Positions 1 through 9,989 of a stretch of 18,961 nucleotides of DNA are shown in pieces (the stretch's first letter is position 1; the number at the start of each line of letters is the position of its first letter). The stretch is from Gonapodya sp. JEL0774 (taxonomy: Eukaryota; Monoblepharomycota; Monoblepharidomycetes; Monoblepharidales; Gonapodyaceae): assembly GCA_027604505.1 (NCBI GenBank), contig JADIIX010000257.1, positions 1 to 18,961 of the forward strand, written 5' to 3'. The position numbers were made by a program, and so were the translations under genes. A model generated the notes under the pieces. It was not told the DNA's origin, searched no databases, and worked only from the letters and a program-made list of their open reading frames with translations.

Positions 1-1
1 A

Positions 2-790
2 GTGTCATGTTTATACATTGTTTACCTGATGTTGTGCTCTGCTGAATTAAATGTACAGGTTTACACAAATATTGCCCGCGTAGTTCTTTGCATTGCCAAA
101 GATGAACATGCTACCACAATTCATTACGTGAATGAATCTTCTGGCATGGAGGCTGTTTTAGAAATCAATATTCCCAGTGCACATGCACTTTGGACGTCTG
201 CAGCTATGAACAGGACATATGGCACAGAGGTTATGCATGGGATCGCCTCACAATCATCCACTTTCATTTCAATGACTTTAGATGTTCAAGTAATGGCAGC
301 AACGCCCGAGTTTATGGGAGTCGTTTCTTTACCCAACTGCTCCAATGATTTTTACAAACCCTACCTATGACACTGCAGTTGTCACTGTGGAGGGTTACGC
401 TCCCTCAGTATCACTTTTTCAGCAGCTAAAGACTGCGAGTAAGTCATGGTGTTCCTAACCATTCCTGAAATACTCATTTGGACTTTTTTTTGCAATATGA
501 TCTTAGATAAGATTGTATTTGATAAAGAAACAAACTCTTACATGTCTGATAGGGCAAAGTTTAGAAGAGATTGTAAGTGGTCCTGATGTTTTAGACTAGA
601 ATTGACAAGATTCCCCAATGCCTGTTGTCATTATTTTCCACCTTTTTTTAGCAGGGAACAAGCTAAAATTTGATCCAATTAGTGGCACTATGTTGAGGAG
701 TAGAGTGCTTGGTGGACAACATGGTGAGTTGTTTAGTGCTGCAGTATGGACAAATTTTAAAAGTTTATATGTTTTATCATGAATTATGGA
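2..790 (+). pseudogene. Unknown coding remnant, 5' partial, probably frameshifted
   Basis: I do not recognise this protein. A reading frame is open from the window edge to a TGA at 368-370. A possible intron acceptor (TACAG) lies at 54-58. Just before the stop, at a run of five T (about 350-354), the neighbouring frame takes over with plausible coding content (begins T-N-P-T-Y-D-T-A-V-V-T-V-E-G-Y-A-P) up to a donor-like GTAAGT at about 439. This suggests either a one-base insertion or a missed intron. Further islands follow between intron-like stretches at about 552-600 and 653-730, the second reading N-K-L-K-F-D-P-I-S-G-T-M-L-R-S-R. No known domain, signal peptide or membrane segment is evident. 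Base composition is AT-richer than the rest of the window. It could be a real intron-rich gene entering from the left or a decaying transposon-associated gene; breakage is an inference. Confidence 0.3.
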
Positions 791-1265
791 TGGCTCAGCT
801 ACCCCAAAACTCGTACCAAACCTTTACGGTGAGGTGAAAGAGTATTGCAGGCAACATTGTTGGGAAACAGGACAAGTAGGTCACATAACTGGGTGCAATG
901 CAGTACTTTTATTGCATACCCAACCTGTTCATCTTCAGAGGAACACCAAAGTTTTTGATGGCAAGAAAGTCATTGCTGTTTGCACCTGCTGCCATCACTA
1001 CATTATCATGGGCGATAAATCTTATGCTGCAGATGGAGTGCTACAGGGCCGATTATTCCATACAAGATCCTGTGAATCTCGGGAACCTGGCAGAGCCCAG
1101 ATGTTGCCTCTTGAATGTGATCCACTATATTTGAAAGGTTCTTTCAAAACAAATGTACAACCATCAGCTTACACTCCTCCTTCTACTTTCATCAAATTGA
1201 TGGAGGAATGTGTAGAGGACAATTTTTGCATTGAGAGGAGAAAAATTTCTGTGGACCATCTGTAA
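786..1265 (+). CDS. Hypothetical 159-codon ORF, unrecognised
   Basis: This is an uninterrupted ATG-to-TAA frame of 159 codons. It is rich in Cys and His, with clusters C-R-Q-H-C near residue 22 and C-T-C-C-H-H near residue 66, but these do not form a spacing I can assign to a named zinc-finger family. There is no signal peptide or transmembrane segment. It lies directly downstream of the broken coding material at 2-790 and could be its last exon or an independent short gene. A second frame is open over 898-1134, so the true frame is uncertain. No function is proposed. Confidence 0.3.
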   Translation: MDGSATPKLVPNLYGEVKEYCRQHCWETGQVGHITGCNAVLLLHTQPVHLQRNTKVFDGKKVIAVCTCCHHYIIMGDKSYAADGVLQGRLFHTRSCESREPGRAQMLPLECDPLYLKGSFKTNVQPSAYTPPSTFIKLMEECVEDNFCIERRKISVDHL

Positions 1266-1726
1266 ACCCCACATAGCGCCTTACATAATTTTAAGGAAAC
1301 ATTCTGCTTTAAAGGGAGGCATACTCAAACTTCGTGATATGTGAATTAGCTGACCTATGATCTATTGCACTTTTTTACACCCCTAATGCAACTGACAACC
1401 CATATCCTGTAAATGAGTACCCCATGCACAAAATTAGAGCAGAGAAAGACTAAGCACCCTGTGCATGGCATCACGACTGGTGTGGCTTGGAGCATTCCAG
1501 ATCGCAGGAAGAGCGTGCTGTGATGTCCTGTACTAGAGGAGACTTGGATGTCAAGCGATATATATGATAGCTAGCCCGTACAGATGTAGTGCACCAGAAA
1601 TATCTCCCAGACTGTGGTCACCTAATAGGTGTCGGTACACCACAGCGCTCCTGACACTTCTGGTAGATCTGCAGCAAAGGTGCTGAAGGGAGCATCAGCT
1701 CTATTCCAAATCCCATAACCGGGTGA
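1266..1726. other. Intergenic, no gene seen
   Basis: There are no long ORFs on the plus strand. The only minus-strand ORF reaching in (1622-1837) is short, lacks recognisable motifs and overlaps the decayed remnant. No tRNA-like fold, terminal inverted repeat or tandem array was noticed. Confidence 0.4.
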
Positions 1727-2470
1727 ATGAAGGCGGTGTATGCGTGGGCTGCTGGTTGTGGTGCCTGTCCAGTAATGTTGAACCCCACAGACTTCAAGTT
1801 GGCACCGGCACCGGAACCAGATCAGGAACTGGCGCATTCCAGCAGGTGCCCCTCCCCGTGCTTGTCCAGGTGCAGCAAGTGCCCATCCAACAATAGCGCA
1901 AACAGCAGCGCCTGTTCAATGAGGAGGAAGAGTACTCGGCTGGGTGGGACTAGTCAGGGGCCAGGCCGGTCCCTAAGCCAAGAAAAAGAACCACTGGGAA
2001 CGGGAAAGGGGACAGAAACGCGGGGGCTGGGTCAGGGGCAGGATCATCACCCACATCCAGTGCAGAGGGTGTCGCTGCCCCCTGCACCATAGCCTGCGCC
2101 TGAGGATGCGCCAAGTCTGGCAACCTCTTGTTGGCGCACTTGCCCGGGAGTTATCCAACGTCACTGCCTCCTCAGTCACAACCAGTAGCACCATTAAACA
2201 GTGGGAGCACTCGAATACAGGGATCAGGACCATGCACCTTTATGTTGTGTGACGTCACCCTAACAGGCAGGAGACGTGCCAGAGCATCTTATACAGGTAG
2301 CTTTCACAGTATTTCTGGGTGAAAACAACAATCTCTATCTGGAAAGCGCGCTCACTCTTGCGTATCTTATTTGGGAACGGGCCAAAAACGTGAGCGACCG
2401 CTGTGCCACAGAACGAAAGCCCCACAGTGGCTGTTCAATTGTGTGCAGGAGAAATGATTTGAATTAACAT
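1727..2470 (+). pseudogene. Decayed protein-coding remnant with in-frame stops and frame changes
   Basis: No single frame is intact, but coding-like sequence moves between frames. Around 1800-2095 one frame reads through T-G-T-R-S-G-T-G-A-F-Q-Q-V-P-L-P-V, then a TAG (about 1893), then Q-Q-R-L-F-N-E-E-E-E-Y-S-A-G-W-D, another TAG (about 1951), then A-R-P-V-P-K-P-R-K-R-T-T and a Gly/Ser-rich stretch. From about 2105 another frame reads A-L-A-R-E-L-S-N-V-T-A-S-S and T-I-K-Q-W-E-H-S-N-T-G-I-R up to a TGA near 2250. A third frame carries material such as F-L-G-E-N-N-N-L-Y-L-E-S-A-L-T up to about 2467. A basic patch followed by low complexity could suit a nuclear or DNA-associated protein, but I cannot name the family. 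Most likely this is an old copy of a repeated fungal gene or a transposon passenger. Confidence 0.4.
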
Positions 2471-2828
2471 TCAAATCGACATAGAGATTTGCTATTAAAA
2501 CAATTGTATGGCTCTGGCATCGTGATAGTGCACCCCGCCCATGAAAGTTCCGAAACCGTCAGCGAGCCTGTAGGGCGCTCCGCGTGCAGACTGGAGCTGC
2601 TTGAATATGGACGGCTGCTCATGCGAGTTTGAGCCTCTCTGTAGGTGTCAAAAGAGTTGCGGAATGCTTGCTTGCACTCGCGGGGATAATGGACAGCAGC
2701 AGACCCTTTTCATCAAAGGACGGAATTTTCATTGCACTCGACCATAATACATGCCATCAGTATGTGTATTATTATTGTATGTTGGGTGGTTCTGATTTGC
2801 CGACTAGTTTTAGTTCGACCCTCATTCG

Positions 2829-2861
2829 ATGAACATCCCTCTCCGTCTCGATCTCGAATGA
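2829..2861 (+). promoter_or_regulatory. Upstream ORF overlapping the KEX1 start codons
   Basis: An ATG at 2829 opens a 10-codon reading frame (M-N-I-P-L-R-L-D-L-E) that ends in TGA at 2859-2861. This stop overlaps the two tandem in-frame ATGs of the carboxypeptidase gene (2858-2860 and 2861-2863) in the string AATGATGA. If the transcript leader includes 2829, ribosomes finishing the uORF would stop exactly at the main start. That geometry is typical of termination-reinitiation control. Whether the leader includes it is not known from sequence. Confidence 0.5.
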
Positions 2862-5604
2862 TGAGATTCAAGTTGACGCATAATTCCCTTCCCATCGTTC
2901 TCTCTACTCTTTGTTTTCTTGGACTCGTGGCTCACGTGCAGGCATCTCCAATTGCTCCTTGCGGTACGCTGGTTCATTTGTTCCTTCTTATGGAACTCAG
3001 GTGTGTCGTTCTGATCACCTCTGGGATCTTCACAGCGTCCGAGTATTGGATTAATTCTCTGCCTGGCTTGCCTGATTCGGATAACTTGTTCAACCAATGG
3101 GCGGGGTGAAGTATCACTTCGTCGCGTTGTGATGAAGAACAACGCTGCAACTTTCTCGCACTCCTTTCTCTTGTTTCCAACCTCGACAGGCATGTTACAG
3201 TTGATAATGTCACAAACTCCAATATTTTTTTCTGGCTCGTCGCCAGCGAATTCAACCAACCCCGACAAAAGTTGGTCATCTGGCTCAATGGTGGACCAGG
3301 TGGGAGAATGAGGGCAGACTTTACGACGGATCATTCCCCCTTGGTAATGCTCGTCAATCATTGACAAGGCTGCTCATCTATGGATGGGGTGTTCATGGAG
3401 ACTGTGAGCTGACAGAAGCATAAAGTATATTTGCGTTCGTAACGATTCCGTCAATCTCGCATCAGGGGCCATTTCGTCTCGCAGAAACAGGCGGTACTGT
3501 GTCCGTACGCTTGAACCCGAAATCGTGGTATCAATACGCAAATGTTTTATTTGGTGCGCGGATTGTGTCGAATTCTGGGAAAGGGGCCTTCGTTTTGACA
3601 CTTTGTGGCAGTGGACCAACCTGTTGGAACTGGATTTAGCTATACGCAAAACGGATACGCGAAGACGATCACCGAAGTAAATCACCCTTCTATTTTTATC
3701 GGTGGACGTTTGGTCACTATCACTTCGGAAGGCCAAATCAATGTTCATCACATTCTTGGACCGATGGCTCGCGGTGTTCCCACAGTTTAGGAAATCTGAA
3801 GTGAGATTATTATCTATACGAATGGCACATCTCTTTCGTTTAATCAGAAAGGTCCATTCGCAGGTTTATCTTGCAGGAGAGAGTTACGCCGGGGTTTACA
3901 TTCCTTATTTTGCAGAGGCGATGTTAAAGTGGGGTAAGGTAACTATCACTTACCGGAATGTGTTTATGAAACCTTCACCATGAGCTTGGCAAAGCTCTCC
4001 CTCTCTGGAATCGCAATAGGCAATGGTTGGATAGATCCGCTACGACAGGTCCGTATGTCTAGTGATTGGGACAAGCAGAGCAAAGCATCAAATTGAACTT
4101 TTGTCGGCGTTGTTTTTGCATCAGTATGACAGTTACACCGACTTCTCCCTTCAAAACAATCTTGTCAGTGGCAGGTTTCTGGACAGCATGATTGCGGACA
4201 CGAGACAGTGCCGCGAAGAATATTCCAAGGGTGCTGAACGATTAAAGGTGGACGTGTGTGAAGACATCCTGAACCAAGTCCTTGCGCAATCGAGGTCCAG
4301 GTGAGCTTGTATTTGCACAGAAACCGTCCTGGCTAGACTTGACTTGACGCTCTGTTTAGTGACGGACTGTGCTTGAATGTTTATGATATCCGATTGAAGG
4401 ACGACACAGCAACGGGCGGTATGTGTGCTAATATGGGTCGCAAAGGGTTGCCAACAGATAACATCAAGTGACCTTGTGGCAGGTTGCGGACTCTACAGCT
4501 GGCCACCTGGAGTGACAGAGACTAAAAAGTAATTGAATGTCTGATATCTGATGTCGCTTGTTTGATAAATCATTGAAATCGTTAGGTATTTACAGGCAAG
4601 TGAACACTTCCAAATCATATTTTCTGAAGTTTTCAAAAAATTGCCGCCATAGCAACCCGCAGTTATTGAAGCCATCCACGCAACTGGAAAGTCCAGCCCC
4701 TGGATTGAGTGTGACAACGCGGTGTACGAGGGACTCCGGGACGACGACACGTTACCTTCATATACTATTCTACCGGACCTCCTCACGAAGCTGCGAGTGC
4801 TTGTGTTTGTTGGTGATAAAGATCTCATTTGTAATAATTTGGGGCTGGAGTACATGATTGACAATCTGGTGAGTTGGTAGTTAAATTTCTCCGCTGGATT
4901 CAGTATTCATGCTAAGGAAGGGTTCTAGACTTGGAATGGCGCCAAAGGTTTCACTGTAAGTGCATCTCTCGTGGCTACGCACTCGAACCACCAAAGAACT
5001 TTTCGGATAGGTCCGACCATTAGAGTGGCTTATCAACGACCGGATCGTGGGCCTCAACCAAACCGAACGCAACTTAACTTATGTACGGATATTTGGAGGA
5101 TCACACATGCCTGCCGTTGAAAGTCCTGAGCAAATGTTCGAGATGATGAACAGGTTCATGGGAATCGAAGTAAACAGAGCCTCACAATCAAACGACACCT
5201 GGGTGAGTCTGACGTCTTAAGCGAGGGCGTGTTGTGAGCATATGTCGGTCATTCTTCTCGCGTAGTTGCCCACAACACCCGACTCTCGAGCTAGAAAAGT
5301 TTACACAGCGTAAGTGGATACCAAAAAGCCTTATAGAGCCCACACTGACAGTGCCAGATTTGCAGCGGAGGCGCAGTTTTGGCTGTTGTTATTTGCGGAG
5401 CAGCAATTTCAGGTCTGTATTAATCAATTAGAGACACCACATTGCAAACTGACTGCAAACATTGATGCCACAACAGCCTTTCTGTATTATCGGGGATGGC
5501 GTATTACCCGGCGAGACCGCGACGGGCAAACGAAAACAATGAAAGTAGATGATGAATTTCTCGAAGATGACGAAGATGACAGTTTGCCGTTGCGCCCGGG
5601 ATAA
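2858..5604 (+). CDS. KEX1: KEX1-type pheromone-processing serine carboxypeptidase (carboxypeptidase D)
   Basis: Late-Golgi peptidase of family S10 that trims C-terminal Lys/Arg from peptides cleaved by Kex2. Nineteen exons join in phase: 2858-2963, 3036-3105, 3190-3299, 3369-3403, 3466-3553, 3612-3676, 3732-3800, 3864-3938, 3995-4048, 4125-4300, 4360-4418, 4483-4528, 4586-4595, 4653-4868, 4929-4955, 5011-5202, 5266-5309, 5366-5412, 5477-5604. The product is 538 aa. Residues 1-29 form a signal peptide ending V-Q-A. The oxyanion motif W-L-N-G-G-P-G-C-S-S is at 90-99, Ser188 lies in G-E-S-Y-A-G, Asp378 in G-D-K-D-L-I-C-N and His434 in G-G-S-H-M, so the triad is complete. Sequons occur at N418 and N423. 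One membrane helix spans about 482-501, followed by a cytosolic tail with an acidic block (D-D-E-F-L-E-D-D-E-D-D). Tandem ATGs at 2858 and 2861 are both usable. The gene appears functional; exon 13 (10 nt) and its GC donor are the least certain part. Confidence 0.92.
4586..4652 (+). other. KEX1 10-nt micro-exon and GC-AG intron
   Basis: Micro-exon 13 (4586-4595) reads G-TAT-TTA-CAG and is followed by an intron with donor AG|GCAAGT and acceptor CATAG (4596-4652, 57 nt). Splicing here gives K-Y-L-Q-Q-P-A-V-I-E-A-I-H, which keeps the spacing expected in S10 enzymes between the Y-L pair and the A-[IL]-H motif. GCAAGT is the standard donor of GC-AG introns. A GT-AG alternative (donor GTGAAC at 4600, acceptor at 4661-4662) stays in frame but is two residues shorter. 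Confidence 0.6.
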
Positions 5605-5875
5605 AGCGTTGAGAATGTAAATATGATTGATTTGATGGCCTCCAAGGTACTACTATCCTGTGGCCTTCCTCAGACGAACTTCGAACTTTTGAAGTGACGC
5701 TGTGAACCCAACCGGCACCATATTTGGCTCGCTACGCGGCGCTAGTCGCTCTCTAGGTGATCAGGAAAGGCGAAGGAGGGAAAACGGCATCGTAGACAGA
5801 AATCTCCCTCCGTCGAGGGTCAGGAGAGAGCTTTCAAGAAGGAACCCAACCTTTCCCTTTTTCCACTTCGCAGTC

Positions 5876-7689
5876 ATGACCAACCGTCGTGTAAGTACAA
5901 GGGAAACACCTGTTGGTTTTTATGTCCGATCTGTTGCATGTGAACTCAGAAAGCGATATATTTCCATTGCTTGGCATATTCGTCCTCAAAGATCACAAGA
6001 ATTGAGAGCGCACAAGGGTCGCTCGAGTATACTCCTGAAGATGCTTCTCTGGCAAATTTCGTTTCGCCCGCTGCAGAACCTACGTCTCGAACTCTTCGTC
6101 GCACCACTCGAAGTCAACAGCCATGGACTGATCTAGAAGACAAAGTCTTGATGCACATGTTCTCACCGGATCCCGACGCGCGCAAAAGCTTTGAGTTTAC
6201 TATGACTGGAACGTTTCCAACGGATATCTCCGATTTCAGCTCCCGCATTGGATGGGTTCGTATCACTTGATGACGGCCCAAAGCATCCGCGATGTTGTAC
6301 AATAAACTATTTTGTGTTCTGATTCTAGTCCTATTCCACTGTGCAAGTTGCAAAGTTTCTGCAGCGCCCCGTAATTCAAGTACTGTCCCGACTTCGAGTT
6401 CTTCATGACACGCGTCGCTTTTTCTCTACTCAAAAGGGGAATTCTTCTTCGAATGCTCCTAGCATTGCAATGTCAAGCGAAGATGGCTACATGGCATCAC
6501 TTGAAGAATGCTGGGAAGCCAATCTATTCCTTGCACGACAACTCACGAAACCCGAGAAAGCCTGGATGTGCGAGTCTTACAAGAGAACACGTGATGTAGT
6601 ACTCACGAGTCACACTGCAAATCGATCTCAGCAGTTTATCTGGGCTTTGCTGATTGACGAGTGGGACACCCGTAATACCACGAATGTGCGGGCGGTGGGT
6701 TCTGTTGCATATGTTTTTCCCAATCGTGAAATGATTTACCGTAAATAATCATTACAGAAGCGAACGGTCTTGGGTCGTCAATGGAGCCCCGAAGGTCCCC
6801 TTAACGGTTCATTCGGGATCTCATCTCGATACCCTTCCTCAAGTCCGCTGATTTCGACCAATCGTCCAAGATTCGGATCACCTGGTTTCGTAGTGACTGT
6901 GCAAGTGTCGCAAGCTCTACCAAGGTCCTCTCTTGTGTCGACATCATCTCCGAGCGAGCGTGCGTCCACCACTACAACCCTCGGTGTTTCCACAACGTCG
7001 TTAGCCCCTTCACGAAGTCACAGAGATTTGTCAAGTTCTTCGGAAATATCCCAACCCGCTGTCCCTTCAACACTCCGGGCGTTTTCTCCACGGAGGAACC
7101 ATGCCACCAATGTCACGCAACGTGTTCGAACGATTGCCTCTCTTCCACCGCCACCGGCTGAGGGACTTGAACACCAGGGGAGGCACATTCATCACATATC
7201 CGCGTTATCACGAATCTCTTCCACACCCAGTGTTCTCGGTGCTCAGTTAAGGTCCGGTGCGGCGAATTCTTCGAGAAATCAACAAAGCCAAGGAGCCCTT
7301 GTTCAACGGTCCGTAACAGAAGCCGCGTCGCCCCAAAGATCTCGCACAGCCAGTGTTGTTCGCAACCAGGCGTCGCCGCAAAGATCAGAGGCACTAGCGA
7401 GTTCCCATCCCTCTGTTTCCAAATCGTCTCACACCGTTATCAATGATGAATGTGTCATTTGGTGAGTGCCATATGCTCGAGATTTTGCTCATGCTCAGGC
7501 AATCAATTCTTTTGCATCGTTTAAACCAGTTTGTCCAACTCCCGGACCTTCGCTGGCATTCCATGTGGGCACAAGGTGTACTGCAGTACATGTGCCACAA
7601 ATATCGAGAAACGAAGGCAAACAGGATCATTTCTAACTTGCCCAATCTGCAGAGGGAATTGTACGAGCATAATCAGGATTTATGACTAG
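5876..7689 (+). CDS. C-terminal C3HC4 RING-finger protein with Ser-rich linker (putative E3 ubiquitin ligase)
   Basis: Five exons join in phase: 5876-5890, 5992-6255, 6329-6694, 6758-7461, 7530-7689, giving 502 aa. The last intron (7462-7529) splits a Cys codon. After removal the C-terminus reads E-C-V-I-C, then P-C-G-H-K-V-Y-C-S-T-C, then C-P-I-C-R and ends I-I-R-I-Y-D. This gives a complete ligand set C447, C450, C462, H464, C468, C471, C487, C490 with C3HC4 spacing. Such C-terminal RINGs normally recruit an E2 for ubiquitin transfer. Residues about 38-95 contain Q-Q-P-W-T-D-L-E-D-K-V-L-M, which weakly resembles a Myb/SANT start. Residues about 225-440 are a Ser/Pro/Arg-rich, probably disordered linker. 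There is no signal peptide or membrane helix. It lies 271 bp downstream of KEX1 on the same strand. The very short first exon (M-T-N-R-R) is the weakest call. Substrates are unknown. Confidence 0.75.
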
Positions 7690-7828
7690 AAAGAATCACA
7701 CATTGTGATGGTACCGGAAATACACCAGTTCAGTTTTGAGAGCTACATGCTATTTTTGTAGAGCCCGAACAGTTTTTTAAAAATATGAAATGAATCTTAG
7801 TAGCCATGGCTTGCAAAGCAGATCCCGA

Positions 7829-9989
7829 CTACACTCTGCGACGGATCCGACACATATACTTGTTGCTCTTGAGCATAAGGCTGAAAAGCAGCAGGGTCAG
7901 TTCATTAATTATCAACGTATGGAACACTAATATAGAAATTACCCACTTGACTAGATGGCATTTCCGATTGAAGGCGGAGGCCGAGAAATGTGAAGATGAG
8001 TGGTGGGAAGGTGACATCAAGATTGGCTACGAACTCACTCCAAATCCCACACTCCTCATCTTGACCAGGGATATCCTCAAAATCATACCGCCGAAGAAGG
8101 TTAGCTACCAGAACTCGCATTTCCTGCCACGCAAAGTTCTAGAAATCGAGGCACCAAACAGGGTCAAGGCAACTGGTTACTCGTTCTTCGTTCCGGTTCG
8201 CCCCTACCTTTCCGATGCAGTTCCTCGAGCCAAGTGAAAACGGTGCGAAAGCTCCGATCTCGTCCCCATCCCCCGCTGCCCCAAATCTATCTGGGTTGAA
8301 GTCATCGGGATTCTTCCACCAGGGACCTCGGTGGAGTGCGTATCGGCACACATTCACCTCGGTGCCGGCTGGAATTTGATACCCTCCAAGGACTGTATCT
8401 CGTGGCGCCACACGCTGGAAATCCCGACCTGTTCCCAGACGCAACGCCTCCTTTTGGCACGAGGAGAGATAGGGAAGGCCTTTGACGTCGGATTGCAAGA
8501 CGAGACCCTGGGGATCTGGCTTGCATGTATCCAATTCAGCCTGACATTTTTTGAGGATGTCGGGGTTCTGAATGAGATATTTTAATGTGAAGCCCATCGC
8601 CTAAACGGAATTTCACGTAAGTGCTATGACTTCAGCATCCAAGGAGAAACATAAATACAAACACCCGCAGTGCTGTCTGCACCAGCAACTAGCAAACCAA
8701 AGAGATTGTGATATATGGTCGAGGTTTCAATCTTCTCGCCATCGTTGTAGACACCATCGACGAGATGCTGTAGGTTGTCGAACCGCCGGTTCTCCGGAAT
8801 CTTACGCTCCGCCACAATTTCCTTGCAGAGATTGAGTGCCATGTCTTCTTTCTTTTTGTACTCTGTGTTAACTTTGAGGAAGGGTACTTTTCGGATGATT
8901 GGAAGAGATGCAGTGGAGGACAGATACTTGAATGTGCTCTCCACAAAGTCAACGATGGGTGGATGTGGGTTTCGGATAGAATCGAAAGGCCGACCGTATG
9001 TGGTAATACCTAAAATGTGTGACACGAGACATTTGCATGGCTCATCGCCGATCCTCGCCATGAAGTATTTCTTACCTAGAACATCCGTCCCAGCACCATG
9101 AAGTAGTGTCCAAATATCAACAGTGGCCACACCACCAGCTTGGTCAATGAGCTCATCGATGTACTTTTGCAAATCGAAAAACACTGCCTGCATCAGTGGC
9201 TCCATTTTGGCGACCCCACTGATACTGAAGCCACCCGACTGTCCAATAAAAGTGGAGTTTGCTGGGTCACATGCACAAGTTAGAATAGCAAGAACAAGCA
9301 ATGTCGTTTACCATCAGTCGCCGCAGACGTTTGTGCTCATCCCTTTCAACAATACTGAAGAGAGCTTCGCGCATGTTGGGTCCGAACAACCAGCGTGCGT
9401 TTTCGCTCTGTCAAGGTATACGTGACCAAAACAGAGTGAGAAGATGATGAGCGCCAGATAGAGTCTGACATTGAATTGATCACCTTCGGATAGTCTTCTT
9501 TTATGATGACTTCAGCAACCATTTCTGGTGCACGTACAGAGATTGCGTTGGCACCCGTGCGAACAACGTCTCCATATTTGTAGTGTTGTTGGTTTCGCAC
9601 TACGTGAGGCTTGTGGCCTGTTGTAACGGGTTTCCATTACATCGCCACATCGAGCTTTCAGGAGCGTGACTGGACACACCTCCGAGAGCAAAATAGCGCT
9701 CATAGAATAAAGCGTACTGTAAACGGCGCCAAGAAATAGTGTGAGCTTCAGAAAGCGACGGCCAGTCTAATTCTGCAGACAATTCGGCACAAAGACATCC
9801 CGATCAACTGACCTGACCAAAAACAATGTACGATTTGGGCCCTGGTACATGCCTCAAAGGACTCACAAAGAACGCATCAATGAGATAAACGATATACTGG
9901 ATGACTCGGTAGGTGAAGAACGCGAGTGCGAGTGTCTGCAAGCTTTGCCATGGGTTCGCCAGTGCGTGCTCAATAATCTTGGGCGCCAT
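7829..9989 (-). CDS. Cytochrome P450 monooxygenase, microsomal
   Basis: Nine exons were read on the minus strand: 9989-9818, 9772-9680, 9599-9484, 9407-9312, 9238-9076, 9009-8663, 8600-8208, 8138-8035, 7880-7829, giving 511 aa. The N-terminus has a hydrophobic anchor (about residues 16-42) followed by the hinge R-H-V-P-G-P-K-S. The I-helix motif is A-G-A-D-S-T at 322-327. The K-helix E380-A-L-R383 is present, a PERF-like N-P-D-R-F follows, and the heme loop F-S-L-G-S-R-N-C-I-G holds ligand Cys457. The tail ends K-Y-M-C-R-I-R-R-R-V. These show a complete class II, ER-bound P450; substrate and CYP family cannot be read from sequence. Uncertain points are exon 2 (no strong family motif) and the last donor (GTTCGT at 8034, chosen for phase; a stronger-looking GTGAGT at 8039 does not keep frame). 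The gene is divergent from eIF2A and convergent with the RING gene, 139 bp away. Confidence 0.85.

Noticed and set aside
2822-3367. Minus-strand open frame of 181 codons
   Set aside because: It is antisense to KEX1 exons 1-3, which encode the signal peptide and the W-L-N-G-G-P-G motif. It is charged, repeat-free and unlike any family.
7806-8237. Plus-strand open frame of 143 codons
   Set aside because: It is antisense to the P450 heme-loop and C-terminal exons, which carry conserved motifs. It has no recognisable domain.
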